NCBI RefSeq assembly: GCF_021155765.1
Contig: NC_060110.1
Coordinates: 23,458,001 to 23,522,000 of the forward strand
Direction of reading: 5' to 3'
Origin: Diprion similis
Lineage: Eukaryota; Arthropoda; Insecta; Hymenoptera; Diprionidae
DNA: 64,000 nt
Shown here: one piece after another, positions 1 through 11,800 of the stretch
Position numbering within the stretch: position 1 is the first letter of the stretch
Layout: each line of letters opens with the position of its first letter
Notes under the pieces: generated by a model
Database searches by the model: none
Told to the model about the DNA's origin: nothing
The model's input: the letters and a program-made list of their open reading frames with translations, nothing else
Position numbers and translations under genes: made by a program

Positions 1-127
1 TTCGCAATTATCGGGCGGATTCGACGCGTCTTTTCCATTTGCATCTCTTGAAAAATCGAGGTTTTTTTTAATTATTATTCGAATCGAAAGATACGGTTTA
101 ATCCGCGGGGTGCGAAAGCTGGTGCTT

Positions 128-154
128 CTGTTGCTGCTGCTGCTGCTGCTGCTG
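128..154. repeat. (CTG)n trinucleotide microsatellite
   Basis: Seven to eight CTG units. Read on the minus strand they would code polyglutamine for a short distance, but the frame ends within about 20 codons. Confidence 0.85.
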
Positions 155-2011
155 TCTGCAGAGTCTGGCTAATGTAAATGCGCATTATTAATTTGCAATT
201 CGTTATCTACCCCTTCTTCGCGACGGGTAAAGTGGGGGGTAGGAGAGGGTGGCGTAAGACGACGAAGAAGAAGCGGTGACAGCTGCCTGTGCTTGGCCGT
301 AAGATTTTAAATTTATATTTTCTACAAAACTCTACTGTCTTTTACTATTCTTCTTCAGTTTCTGTAACTCTTTTTTACCCCTCTTTTCCCTTCACGCTTA
401 TTATACAGCGCATTGTTGTCTTTGGCTCATCTATAGTCTTACGCCTCTGTATACCTACGAAACCCTAACTGAGACGCTAGTTGCGATTTTTTTTTGGGGG
501 GAAACCTGAGACTCAACATACGTCGCACCGGGTGTTCATTTTGCCACGGGAACATAGCGAGAGTTCTCACTAGAATTGAACGAAAAACGACTGCCGGATG
601 GCGGATATCGCGAACCGCCCTGAGCCTCTGTCATAGGCATGGCATGGCCGAGGGAAGGGTGGCCTGGGAAATTAAAACAAACCATCAGCCTGCAGCTAAC
701 CTGCTCTGTTGATTTTACTCGCAAAGTCTGATGTGGATGGTTTTAGTATAACATCATGTCCGTCTATGTGCGTTGCACACTCGTATGTATAATACAGCTT
801 AAGGTGGATCCTGTGGGACGTTTTCTTGTCATTATGCACACATATAATTGTCATAACACCTGGTTAGCGACACTCTTGATCAGCCGACTCGTCTCTTAAG
901 TTTCTATGCTCTACCTACTAATTAAGATTCAACTCAACGTTCTTGAAAATTGGTAAACATTGATTTTCCTGGTTTCATTGGGTACCTAATATTTCGACGA
1001 TCAGAAGAAGACGAAGGTGAAAAAGGAGATGACAGTGACACATACATGACAGAGTCCACTCTTCTGCAGATGACGATTGTAAAAGAAACTCGCTTCGAGT
1101 TCACCTCGAGTACAGATCGCTCCACAAAACAGATGGAGAAATTTGCGGGACGTATGGTGGCCGATACTGGGTAGGCAAGTGGAAGAATTGGGTGTACCCA
1201 GATGTGCAGGTTGCTTGGATCCGGTTCCGCGCCCTGTGGTAATGCCGAACGAATAGCCCTTTCAAAGACGCATCGAGACGCTTTATTTCACATGTACAAT
1301 ATCGGAGGTTCCCAAGGCTCTCGGAATCCAGAACTAAACGAACAGCGGTTGACGCGTGTTGGTAGATAGGTTGGTAGGTCGGTGGAAGCTATCGAGGAAG
1401 GGAGTCCACCGGCAAGATTTGTATTCAGAGAGACGACGTGGTCCAACTGTTTCGACTGCCGTCCGGTCGCCGGAATCCGGACTCTGAATATGGGTTTCCG
1501 TGTCCACTTCGAACTCACTCAAGTAACTTTCTCTGAAATGATTTATGTCCGTTTCTGGATACTTTATCAGAATATTATTTTCCTACGGTTATGAGGTCAT
1601 GGTTTATTTGTTCGTAGATACTTGGTTGGTCCGACGATAACCCCAGTTTTAATCGTCCTCTATAACCTTCTCCGAAGACGAAGGCGTACAGACGATGATG
1701 TCCAGGTACTGACACATCAACTCGACGCACAATGACGTGTAGCGTCGTCCACACTCCATTTAAATGCGGTAGGTGTGGCAGGGACTGTCATCGAGCAGGG
1801 TTGTTGGGACAGTGAGGAGTAGAAGGTGCACGGACAAATGTGCCGTGGGAAAAGGAGCACCCCGTGCCTTCCCCGAGGGGCAAAGACCTACAATCGGCTT
1901 CAAAATAAACGCTTCACCACAATGCATGCGGCTGATGCACCTGATGGAGGCACTACCAAGCGGAGGACGGTGCCTTCGCTCTATGCGATGATACGTCTAG
2001 GTGTATACCTG

Positions 2012-2033
2012 GTGTGTGTGTGTGTGTGTGTGT
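2012..2033. repeat. (GT)n microsatellite
   Basis: Eleven uninterrupted GT units. Confidence 0.9.
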
Positions 2034-2727
2034 TTAACAAGGAGAGTATCAGACGTCCGAATCACGGATTCTGATGAAACTTCTAGAAGTCCCTCTTTGC
2101 CTTAAAACATGGACCTTTTGATGTGTAGTTTGATACGTTGAGCAGTTTTTAAATTCCATTAAAATTGATTTCTTCTGTTAAAGTTTCGATGATATCGTGG
2201 TTATCATCGATTCAAGTGTAAACGGATATACCATTATTTTAGAAACGTATAGTAAAGGCTAAATTGCGAATTTTCGACAATCTTATGTATTCAATATTCA
2301 TGTATGTGTCATAAAATCGAGCGAAGGAAGGTTCAATGGATGGAACTACACATCAGAAGCTCGATATTTTGGACCAAAGAAACACCCCTACAAGTTTCAG
2401 CAGAATCTATTACCCGGAGGTCAGATACTCTCCTTGTAAGCAGAAATAACTGATTACAATACGAAACTACACTGCGTTGGGAAGAAAATTTGACATCACC
2501 TTCTCAAATGCTGGAAGAGTTTATGAGTTAGTGGCTTTAAAATTTGAAGGTAGGTTTCAAATGGATTTGATTTCAACCCATTTGTAGCTGCATGGCCTTC
2601 GAAATCAGCGTTTGAAGACTAGCAAACTCGTGAATTTATTTCAAACCTCATTGTAGTCACTCGAAACTCGATATAGGCACGTACAAAGGTGTGAATTACG
2701 ATTTTCTGAATGGTCTGACCAACTTAC

Positions 2728-2874
2728 CTGATTGTTGGCTCTAGCGGCATTAGTCAGGTCCCTCTGAAGCGACGGCAGAGTATGCTTCAGGTAAGGAAGG
2801 ACGAATCCTCTGAGGGGAAAATTCGTGGCGTCCTGAAGTGCCCCGTGAAATTCTTCAGCAGTCATGGATCCGCT
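2728..2874 (-). CDS. nvy: nervy exon 3: core of TAFH/NHR1 domain
   Basis: This is a 147-base, 49-codon exon with acceptor ATATAG/AGCGG at 2875-2876 and donor CAG/GTAAGT at 2727. It encodes SGSMTAEEFHGALQDATNFP, then a helix-rich stretch ending ARANNQ. The EEFH..LQ.ATNFPLR.FV.P.LK..LP.LQR core is diagnostic of the MTG/ETO TAFH domain, which binds short helical peptides in transcriptional activators and corepressors. The next family motif (QYLAQHE-like) is not found to the left, so that exon lies outside the window. Confidence 0.9.
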
Positions 2875-5800
2875 CTATATCAACGACGAGAAAAGGCAAA
2901 CCAAAATACATGAACTCCTAGCTCCACATTGATTACTTCTCCACATCATTATCATCGTCAATCTCATCGATTCCAAACTCACCAGAACGCTGAGAACCAG
3001 ACTACGCACTGTATCTCCGGTTTCCGGTGAAATGTCGCTCGCAAACTGTACCAGCGTCCCCAGAAGTCTTTTGAGCTTGGCGTGCGGTACACGCGACACG
3101 GAACCCCCGGATGGACCGATGCCATTGCTGACCGCACCTGGAGACACTTCCTCGTGGACGACGTTCACGGTTAAAAGCCTGCCGACTATGGACTCTCCGT
3201 TCTCCAGCTTCGTCGTCTGCGGCAGAGGACTGTCGCTTTCTGGTGACCTGGAACCTCCGGTTCTGCACGCATCGTGGGCCCCTGACGATCTTGTGATGCT
3301 CGAAGACTGCGTCGACGTCCTTTGCGAACCCGGTGATATTGCTCTTGCTTCTGTCGTTGCGGAAACTGGAGCTTCCTCCAAAACTCGTTCCTTTGACGGT
3401 TGGCTGCCACCTGCAGGTTTAATGTAGGAACTAAAAGTGACAGCGATTGATGGAGTTAGGTTCAAAGGCCTTATAATTTTTTAAAAATTCATTTCAAAAT
3501 TGCTGATCGAATAAGGTGTTTAATAGCAGTTTGAACTCTCGAGACGTGGAAACGTTTTTCAAATTAATCCTTAAACACTTAGCGGAAGTGGTATCCTAAA
3601 AAGTGTGTAAAAGACTGAACCCCGGTCAACTCCAAGCGACAGAATCGTATTTTTTGAGAACTTGAAACGTCCCAAAAGTATTTGAAACATCACAAAGTAC
3701 CGAGGCAGAAAAGAGTATAGGTAACGAGGTGAGTGGAGCATTATCATCAGAAGGTGTCATATTGTCGTACCGAATGGTGAGGAACGGGGTAGTTTGTCAG
3801 ATTGCGGAAGTGAGCGGAAGAGACGCGCGGCAGTTCTCGGTTACAGTAATAGGAATTCGCTGGATGCACAGACGTCCGCATGTGCATTAATATACGCGAC
3901 GCCTCCACCTGTACACAGGGCGAGCACATAACCACAACGCGCACGTGCGTGCACATACATAAACATATATGTAGAGTGGATAACATGCAATTACTGGTCG
4001 CGTCAGCAGCTCTACCTCGCAGGGTGTTGTACCTATCGCGCAGGCTGGAGAGATCCGTCCTGCATGCCTGGACGGTTGTGCGAGAGCCACGAGGTTCCTG
4101 CGTCGCGACACGACGCGATGGATAATAAAGTTGGTGCTATTATAACCCCCACCCCCAACTTCGTACCCTTACGGGGGGCAGCTTGAAGGGTTTAAAGCCA
4201 TACCTATTTATAGTCTTTTTTTTTTTTTTTTTTTATTTTTACAAAAAAATGAAAATAGTTAGAGCAATTAGAGTTTGAGGGTTTTATTATTTATAGTTTT
4301 AAGAACGTTGTAGAATTTTTTTTACAGAAATTCATAACAAAATGGAGGATATAAGTAGCGAACGAGTCTGAAGCAGAGGGCTTTTGCGGTGGCGGAACTC
4401 CTGGCGTTACTGTTCAACTTGTAAGAGACGGAAATTTTTTTTTTTTTAGGTTAAAAACACGTTTTCGAGTTTGACCTCGTAGCCGAAATGTTGGGAGAAC
4501 AAAAGAAAAAAAAAATTCGAATGTGTTTGATTGTGAACAAAAAATTTCATTTTTAGATCGAAAAATTGTTAAAAAAGATTGTACAAAAAAAATTTTCCGG
4601 TTGAAATCGAACAATCTAACGACGAACTTGAATCGATAAACAAATTTTATAGATTGTGTCAAGGTTTCAAGTCGAACGGATTAAAATTGACCGACTAATC
4701 TGCGCTACCGGATTCAAATCGGGGTTGTTCGCTACTTATACATATACGCCATGCCGCCATTTTTTTATTAATTTCAATGAAAAAATTCTAAAACGTTCTT
4801 GAAACTATAAATAATAAAGTACTCCAACACAAATGGTTTTAAGTGTTTCCATTTTCTTTGCAAAAAAAAACTCCTCAAATAAATCTGATTTTAGATCATC
4901 CAACCTCCCCCCCCCCCTTCCACCCCGCCAGCCTGCTTCATATTTTCTTGTCGTCCTTCAACGCGCACCCCCCCCCCCCCCCCCCCCCTCGTAGTATGCT
5001 CTGCAAACCTGTTTCACCGACGAAAATCAATTTTCCACCCACATTATATTAGGGATCAATAATTTCTAACACACACGCCTGCACCCGGCGACATTTCACA
5101 TGCTGTTTAGGGTGTGAAAAATGGCCGCCAGGAACACCGGGAACCCGGTCATTAAGCACGATCGTACGTCAGTGGTGGATTTTGGAAATTTGGGTCGAAA
5201 ATGGAGACGGAAATTAACGACGGGGTGATTATGCATCTCGAAGTCGAAGTCTGGAGTCAGATTCAATTCGAGTGAGATCAAGAGTCGAAATGAATGCGAA
5301 GGAACCGGAGAAAGGTAAAGTCTTGAGGTTCTCAGTCCAGAAACAAAGCAACGGTTTATCGTCCAGATTATACGTCTTCATCACATGTCTGAATCCGGAT
5401 TTACGAAAGCATCAACTAATCGTAACATTCACGTTACACGATAATTCGCCAATGCGATTGTCGCTTCAGGACATCGAGTACCTACAGATTTAAGGAGCAA
5501 AGGTTTTTAGGGACAACCATGTGACACACACCGTTCGATCGTTTCCCGATACCATGAATCACAACAAACCGAGTCCGAGGTCGATTTGAAACGTATCGCG
5601 ATTTCAAAGACGTGTAATACATGTCGTAACCCTGGTCTGGAGGAGGGAAAGCAAGAAAGAAAGAAAGAAAGAAAGAAAGAAAAGGACGGTAATCGTTGAA
5701 AAAGAAAAACATCTGGATCAAGAGCGCAGCGTAATGCAGTTATGGTCGAAGTCCCCGACACCAATGCTATGTCATGGTGTACAAAGAGCCTCTGCACATA

Positions 5801-8800
5801 CATTATATTTATCGAATAGCCGCGTGCGGTTCGGTTCGGATGGTTCGAGGGGGTTGTTTTAAACGGCGGGTGGTTGGGGAGGTTGGCACGGGTTTTACGC
5901 GGAAGATAAACGATCGACGTAAACAAATCAAACGGGTGACGTATTTCTCTGAATTTCTGCATTGAAACCGCGTTCGCCACGGCGGTGAATGGCTATTCGG
6001 TACACGCCTGCAGGTCCGTTGCACGTTCCGAGTGATTGCTCCCACCCCCCCACCCCTCTCCTCTCAAAATCCGCCAAACCAGTTCATATACGTACTCGAA
6101 TACCGAACACCTATCTCCCCCGACCTTTCTCTCGCCGACACTCACCCCCTAGGATCGTCCGGACACCCGTGGACAGCATAAATTCGATCGCGAGCCGAAC
6201 AGAAGTGAGCACTGCGACCCGCTCCGGGAAGGAGGGGGATTTATTAAACGAATGCGCCTGACAGCTCCTCCGGCGGGTGTCGGGCGAGGTTCGCACCCTG
6301 CAGCCCTCTTCCTCGTAACCGGCTGTTCACCGTTGCCGGAAATCCTCTGCGATAAGAGATTCACCCCCCGAGGAAGCGGCGTCGCATTGTCATCTTGGCC
6401 TCTTCACTCTTTGGTGCATCGTTGAACGCTGTTGCCAGTTTTTGGGCGAGACAATTCACGTAATGGAGGACGGGCTAGTTAAGAGTAAAAGAGGTGGATA
6501 TCGGCCGCGGTTTCGTGGCTAATAAATCAGACCCTCGTCAACGCCTCGGCTCAACGATCTCGACGGTTCACCACGACACGGCGATACCATTCATCCGGTC
6601 GCGTGGCGCCCACCCGCTCGTATAACGCTCGCAATGTCCTCCGAAATCCGTCGACGAGACGTTTTTGCGTCACGCGTTCACTCCCCCGCGTGATTTACGC
6701 AGTAAGTACTTCTCTTTCGCTTATAGCGTTTATTTTTTTGTTTTTAACCAGAGTGTCAGCGATATCAGTCACCGTCGGACAATCGCAGTCGTTAAATGTC
6801 GCGGCACGACTGGACGTGTCGAGTTTTTTCAACCACCTGTTAAACGGCCTTGCCTCCTTAACGTCCCCTGACCCCCCCCCCCCCCCCCCCCCCCCCCGGA
6901 AGATGGCGCCGATCGAATATCGAAGTATCCGGATCCAAACTGCTCTTCCTATCGCGTCAGACACGGGAAAGGCACCCTTGGTGGTATTCGTCGTGCCACA
7001 ACCACCTGACGGTAGTCTCCGGCTGGTAATTACCTCGCCTCATACCCACCTGAATCCTCGAGCGAAACTGCTTTGTAACTAACTCTAGCAACCCGACTTC
7101 GACTCGGCGCACCGCGTGGTCTCTGCTTCGAGCTATGCTTCTGGTACAACGCAAACGTTTTCACGGTATCGGTATGCACGCCCCATTTCAAATTTGTATC
7201 CATATGTATGTGTATATATATGTATATATCTCGCCCCAGGTGAACCCAAACTTGAACAATTCCTCGCTTATACTGCAACGGATACCCTGCGAAGAGGGAT
7301 TTCCGGTCATTCCTCACTGTCGGAATGCCATTTTCCCCCCGCGGAAGCTGATTGAAAAAAGGATTTCCCACGGATCAAGTAGACTGTACGTTTTTCCTCA
7401 GTTATAATATACGATAATTTATATCTTGAGCCCACGGATTTTCGCAGCTTCGGAAAATTCCTAACGGCGAAGACGATTTGCCAGGTGTCCAAAAAACTTG
7501 GTGTATAACAGGAAACGTGAGAGCTGTACATAGCTCGGGGTCTTACATGGAAGGTATTCCAGATCGTTCTCTCCGATTTGATTACTTTTGTAATATGTTA
7601 TAGTATAGTAAAAACTAAGGGACACATATTTTTTTTAATCTCCCATTAAACACTTTAAAGGGTCGAAACCACCCTCCAAAATAAGGCATGTCAATGGGCG
7701 ATTTAGCAGTTTCACCCGTAAGAACATAATATTTTTTTAACTAATCCGATTGGTAAAGTTTTCTCATAACAGGAAATGAAAAATGTCATTTTTTCAACAA
7801 AAAAAAAAAAAAAAAAAAAAAAGAAACTTATTTTGGCGGGTGGTTTCATTGTTGAATTCGGAATCATGGTGAAACATGGAAACTGATGTACGTACGATCA
7901 CCCGTTGAACTTTCATCGTCTGTTCATTATCGTTGGTATCACTTTTTCATGAAAGTTGGTTACCAGATTTTTGAACAAACAACAGTTTCGATCAGACGTC
8001 AACCTTTTTTTCGCTAGAGAATTACTTCACGAATGTTTCAGCGAAGCCATGAGTCTGAAGTGCAAATACCGCCTTGGTGAATCGACAATCCCGAACCTGT
8101 AAGTGTGTGTGTGCGTGTTTGTGTGTACGTTTCGAACATAGGCGCTTCTAGGTGGTCTTGAGCTAATCACATCGAGCTACTGCTGTTACCCCTTCGTCCA
8201 GCTGTTACCCTGTTCACCGGTTCTCAACCTGGACCTGCTACTACCCCCGAAATATTTTCCCGCACCCTCTTTTTCAACCCGTTCAATTTAAGCCCAGCAT
8301 TCGTATGTTGATCTCAAAGTTTCACGGTGAAATTTGAGTCCATTTTTTGTCGTTCAGTGCGGGTTCGATTAATTATTTTTCCACCGTTGTATACAGTTCT
8401 TGGATTATATTTATATGTATAGGTGTAATAGAACGAACGATAAAAAAAACTCATATTTTTTTACTTTTTTTCATCAAGCTTTTGAATGTTCTGTAAAATA
8501 TAATAACACTAATAAGTACAATTGGGTTAAATTTTATTACTGTAGGGGGGTGTTTAAACGGTTATGAATTCCGGTGTGTGGCTTTACGAGGTCATGCTCC
8601 TATAACCGTTAGTAATACCTGCAAGGTAATGGTCGGAACTGCTAACAGTCCAATATAAATGTGAAAAATCTCCTGTCACCGAGAGCTGAAATATTCAGGG
8701 AATTAGGCATGAGACGACATCTGGTGCCACCGTCTCCCCCGCACTTCGTCCGCACCCTCGACCCTGCATTTCGCGTGCTTTTCGTATAACTTCACTTTGC

Positions 8801-11800
8801 CGAACGAGTCACACTTCACTTCTAATTTCACGAACGGTGTACCCATCGAGCATTTCCATACATCGGACAAATCAAAACTTGGATAAAATTAATGGATTTA
8901 AAACATGTATACATATAATGTGGACTGAAGTACTATATCACCTTATAAGGTAAGTGTGAAGGTTGTAGACACGTTTAGACCCAATTGTTGACCCTTTTAT
9001 TTTCCAATATTATAAATTGACGATACAAACTGCGGTTTTTTTTAGAAATTAATTTTTTTATTAAAACGCAGAAGCCTTTGACTCTCGCTCAATCAGTGTA
9101 TACAAAGAAATTGAATATTCACTATTCAATTTCCGGGTTTACTCGAGCATGTAGTGGGAGTAGTAAATCGAGGAAGTGTAAAAGACAATGGGAGAAAAGG
9201 GTTCAGGCTAGCTATAACCTTTCGAAGTTTATGGAGTAAACAGAGATTCGAGCACTAAATGAATGACTTATGGCTTTTCTCCTCTCAAGTTCGACCGGCT
9301 GGTAAGGTATATAATATATACCCATAACTATATGGTATATGGTATAGATATAGAAGATCCCCTAATTACTCGCGCCTTTATCTCAAAGTTAGAAAGGCAT
9401 CGTTGCCAGGGGGTAATAGGTAGGTATAAGGGGCTCAAGTTAGCCGCCTGCAATTATCCCTATTGTCTTCGGGAAGAAAATCGGCCCTTTCACCCGCACC
9501 TCGCACACTCGCTCACGGAATCGCCGCATACGTCTATTAAACCGAGGCCTGCATCGGCGGCTGTGGGAAATATATTTGTCTGGAAAAGCTATCATCGTGA
9601 GAGAGGTGCAGGAACCTTTCGCCCGCATCCGCGGTTCCGGGGGTCGGGTGTCGGGTGTCGTTCCGTTTCGCCCATTATACAGGCTCGAATATCCACACCT
9701 AAATCCGTTTCTTCGTGTAGGTGAATGTCGGGTTCAACAAGGGACACTCCACTTTTCGAGGTCGACGGTAATTGATCAATTTAAACATTCTTTTGCCTCT
9801 TTAATTGCCGCATGAATGAACCTTTCAAATTTTTTTTTTTTTACGCTCTGCATTGTTTCGAATACATAAGTCTGAATTTTGTGCTTGTTCACGGTACTCG
9901 AATTTAGAATTTAGTCGAGTTAAGTCTCAATCGGACTTTCTTGCGACACGAAAAACCTGCGGGATTCTGGAAAACGTGGAAACCCGTGTCTGGAATACTT
10001 CGAAGGTGGTTCATCGAGATGGAATCGGTTCCCTTGAGGTCCTTCCTTATAGTCCTTCGAGTATAATAATTGAGAGTCGCTGACGGTAAGTAAGTAAGGT
10101 AGGACTCAGCTGTCGTCTTCTAATTGCCGGGACAATGCAACAGATGGCTTTGATCGCGCCGCCCTGAAGGGTGGGATGCGATGGCGGGGGTGGGGGTGGG
10201 GGTTGGGGGCGAAGCTCACCCCTTCGTTGCTCAAACTTTGCCACCCGCAGCCATCAGCTCAGCCATTTTATTTGCCCACAGGTCGAGCTTTCGCAGCAGT
10301 TGTAACGCGCGTGAAAATTTTACTATCGTAGACGATTTCCTAGAGTATAACCAATTTTTCTGGTATCCTGAATATTCCAGATTTTTTTTTTATTGATCTA
10401 TTACCGTGTGACGAAGTTGAGCTTCAAGTAAGTTGTAGGATTGTTCGAGCTTTCCACGGTTCTAATGTTTTAGAGTGTTTTCAAATCGATTGGGTAAATA
10501 CGTCATTGTCACAAAAGTATACGATCGTAGTCAGACAGGACGAAGCTTGCGTTTGTCGATTGGACAGAAAGCTTTTCCAGCAATTGTACCAGACATCTGT
10601 CATAATTTATCAAGTTTTTCTAACACGCAGTTCAGTCGTTATTAATTCATAGATGAAATTGGAACTGAAAAGTGCTAATCAGCCACGTGAAGACTGATTC
10701 TCGTACTGCGGTACGTAACGATGGAAAATGAAATTAGCCAGGGACAAATAGAGGGAAGAATAGTGTCGGGATTGATTCATCTGTAATTGAATTACGTCTG
10801 CGTTGTGTAATGCAAAGACCGAAAGGTCTTTCGGTGTCCAGGGAAATAGGGTCAGCCATAGACTCAATGAAAGCTCCGCGGATCTCATAGGGTCTGAAAG
10901 ACTTTGGGCGATGGAACAATTTGCCTCAAGGGTAAAAGCTCGTCCCGTATTTCAGTATGCAAAACGTGGCTCGGACGTGCTCTTTGAGCTTTTTGAAGCA
11001 TAGGTCCGCTGTGCTTACACGAGCTTTGATGCGCCGTTATTAACAAGTGGCGAAACGGTTGTAGGTACCTGGCATGCCTTATAAGCCCGGGAAACCTTTG
11101 AAACACGCTCTTTCATTCTGCACTTTCCACCCTCCTCTATCACTTTCTCTGTCTAGTCCACGCCTACTCGCTCCCTGCTAATTTACTATAAATTCTACAT
11201 GGCTAGTCTTGAATTTTGGTTGCGGAGCTTTTGATCCGGGAAAATTACTCCTGCGCCAAAGTCATTAGTCTACGTCAAATTCTACTGCGTGTCCAGTATA
11301 ATTCTGCGTTTCGTGCCTACGAATTTATACCCAACATTTGCGGATTTAGAAGTTCGAAGTTTTCCTATGCAGGTATGTAATATGATATATAGAAATGATT
11401 TGCGCCTTATAAATTATTAGCTCAAATTACGGATATTCCAGTGTTTTGACAATCAATTTTTATGTCTCAAACACTTTTCGCGGCTGATGATAAACGAAGG
11501 AAATGCTCCAGACAACCACCGTGTGTCCTGCACTCCAGGACACGTTCAGAGCCAAGTCTAGCACCCCATGGTGTTCAACTGGGTATGACGACACACAACC
11601 AGCCGCCAGAAACCTGCCGGTCTGACCACAGCTGGACCGTAACTACTGGTCCATGATTTAAGCGATGCAAGGTGATCTCGTCGGTGTTTTAAATTGCTGT
11701 TCTCTTTCGATTCTTCACTTCGTAAATCAGTAAAACCACACGATCCACTCGTGAATGAAATTTTTGAATTCCGTCGTCACACGTGATTTTTATTGAAATA

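Larger units (their letters stand above)
1..2727. other. non-coding, nervy intron 3 as far as seen
   Basis: No convincing exon was found on either strand. It contains a CTG/CAG trinucleotide run near 128-154 and a GT microsatellite at 2012-2033. The CAG run follows an acceptor-like CTGCAG on the minus strand, but every frame closes soon and no MTG domain is present. Confidence 0.5.

Noticed and set aside
3032-3427. 131-codon plus-strand frame
   Set aside because: Shadow of the GC-rich nervy exon 2 on the opposite strand.
2875-3465. 196-codon minus-strand frame at the nervy locus
   Set aside because: It runs past the real splice sites. Only 3410-2983 is exon, and the residues after RSLVLSVL come from intron.
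9263-9724. 153-codon plus-strand frame
   Set aside because: No recognisable motif, no splice logic, odd composition changing along its length, and poor start context.
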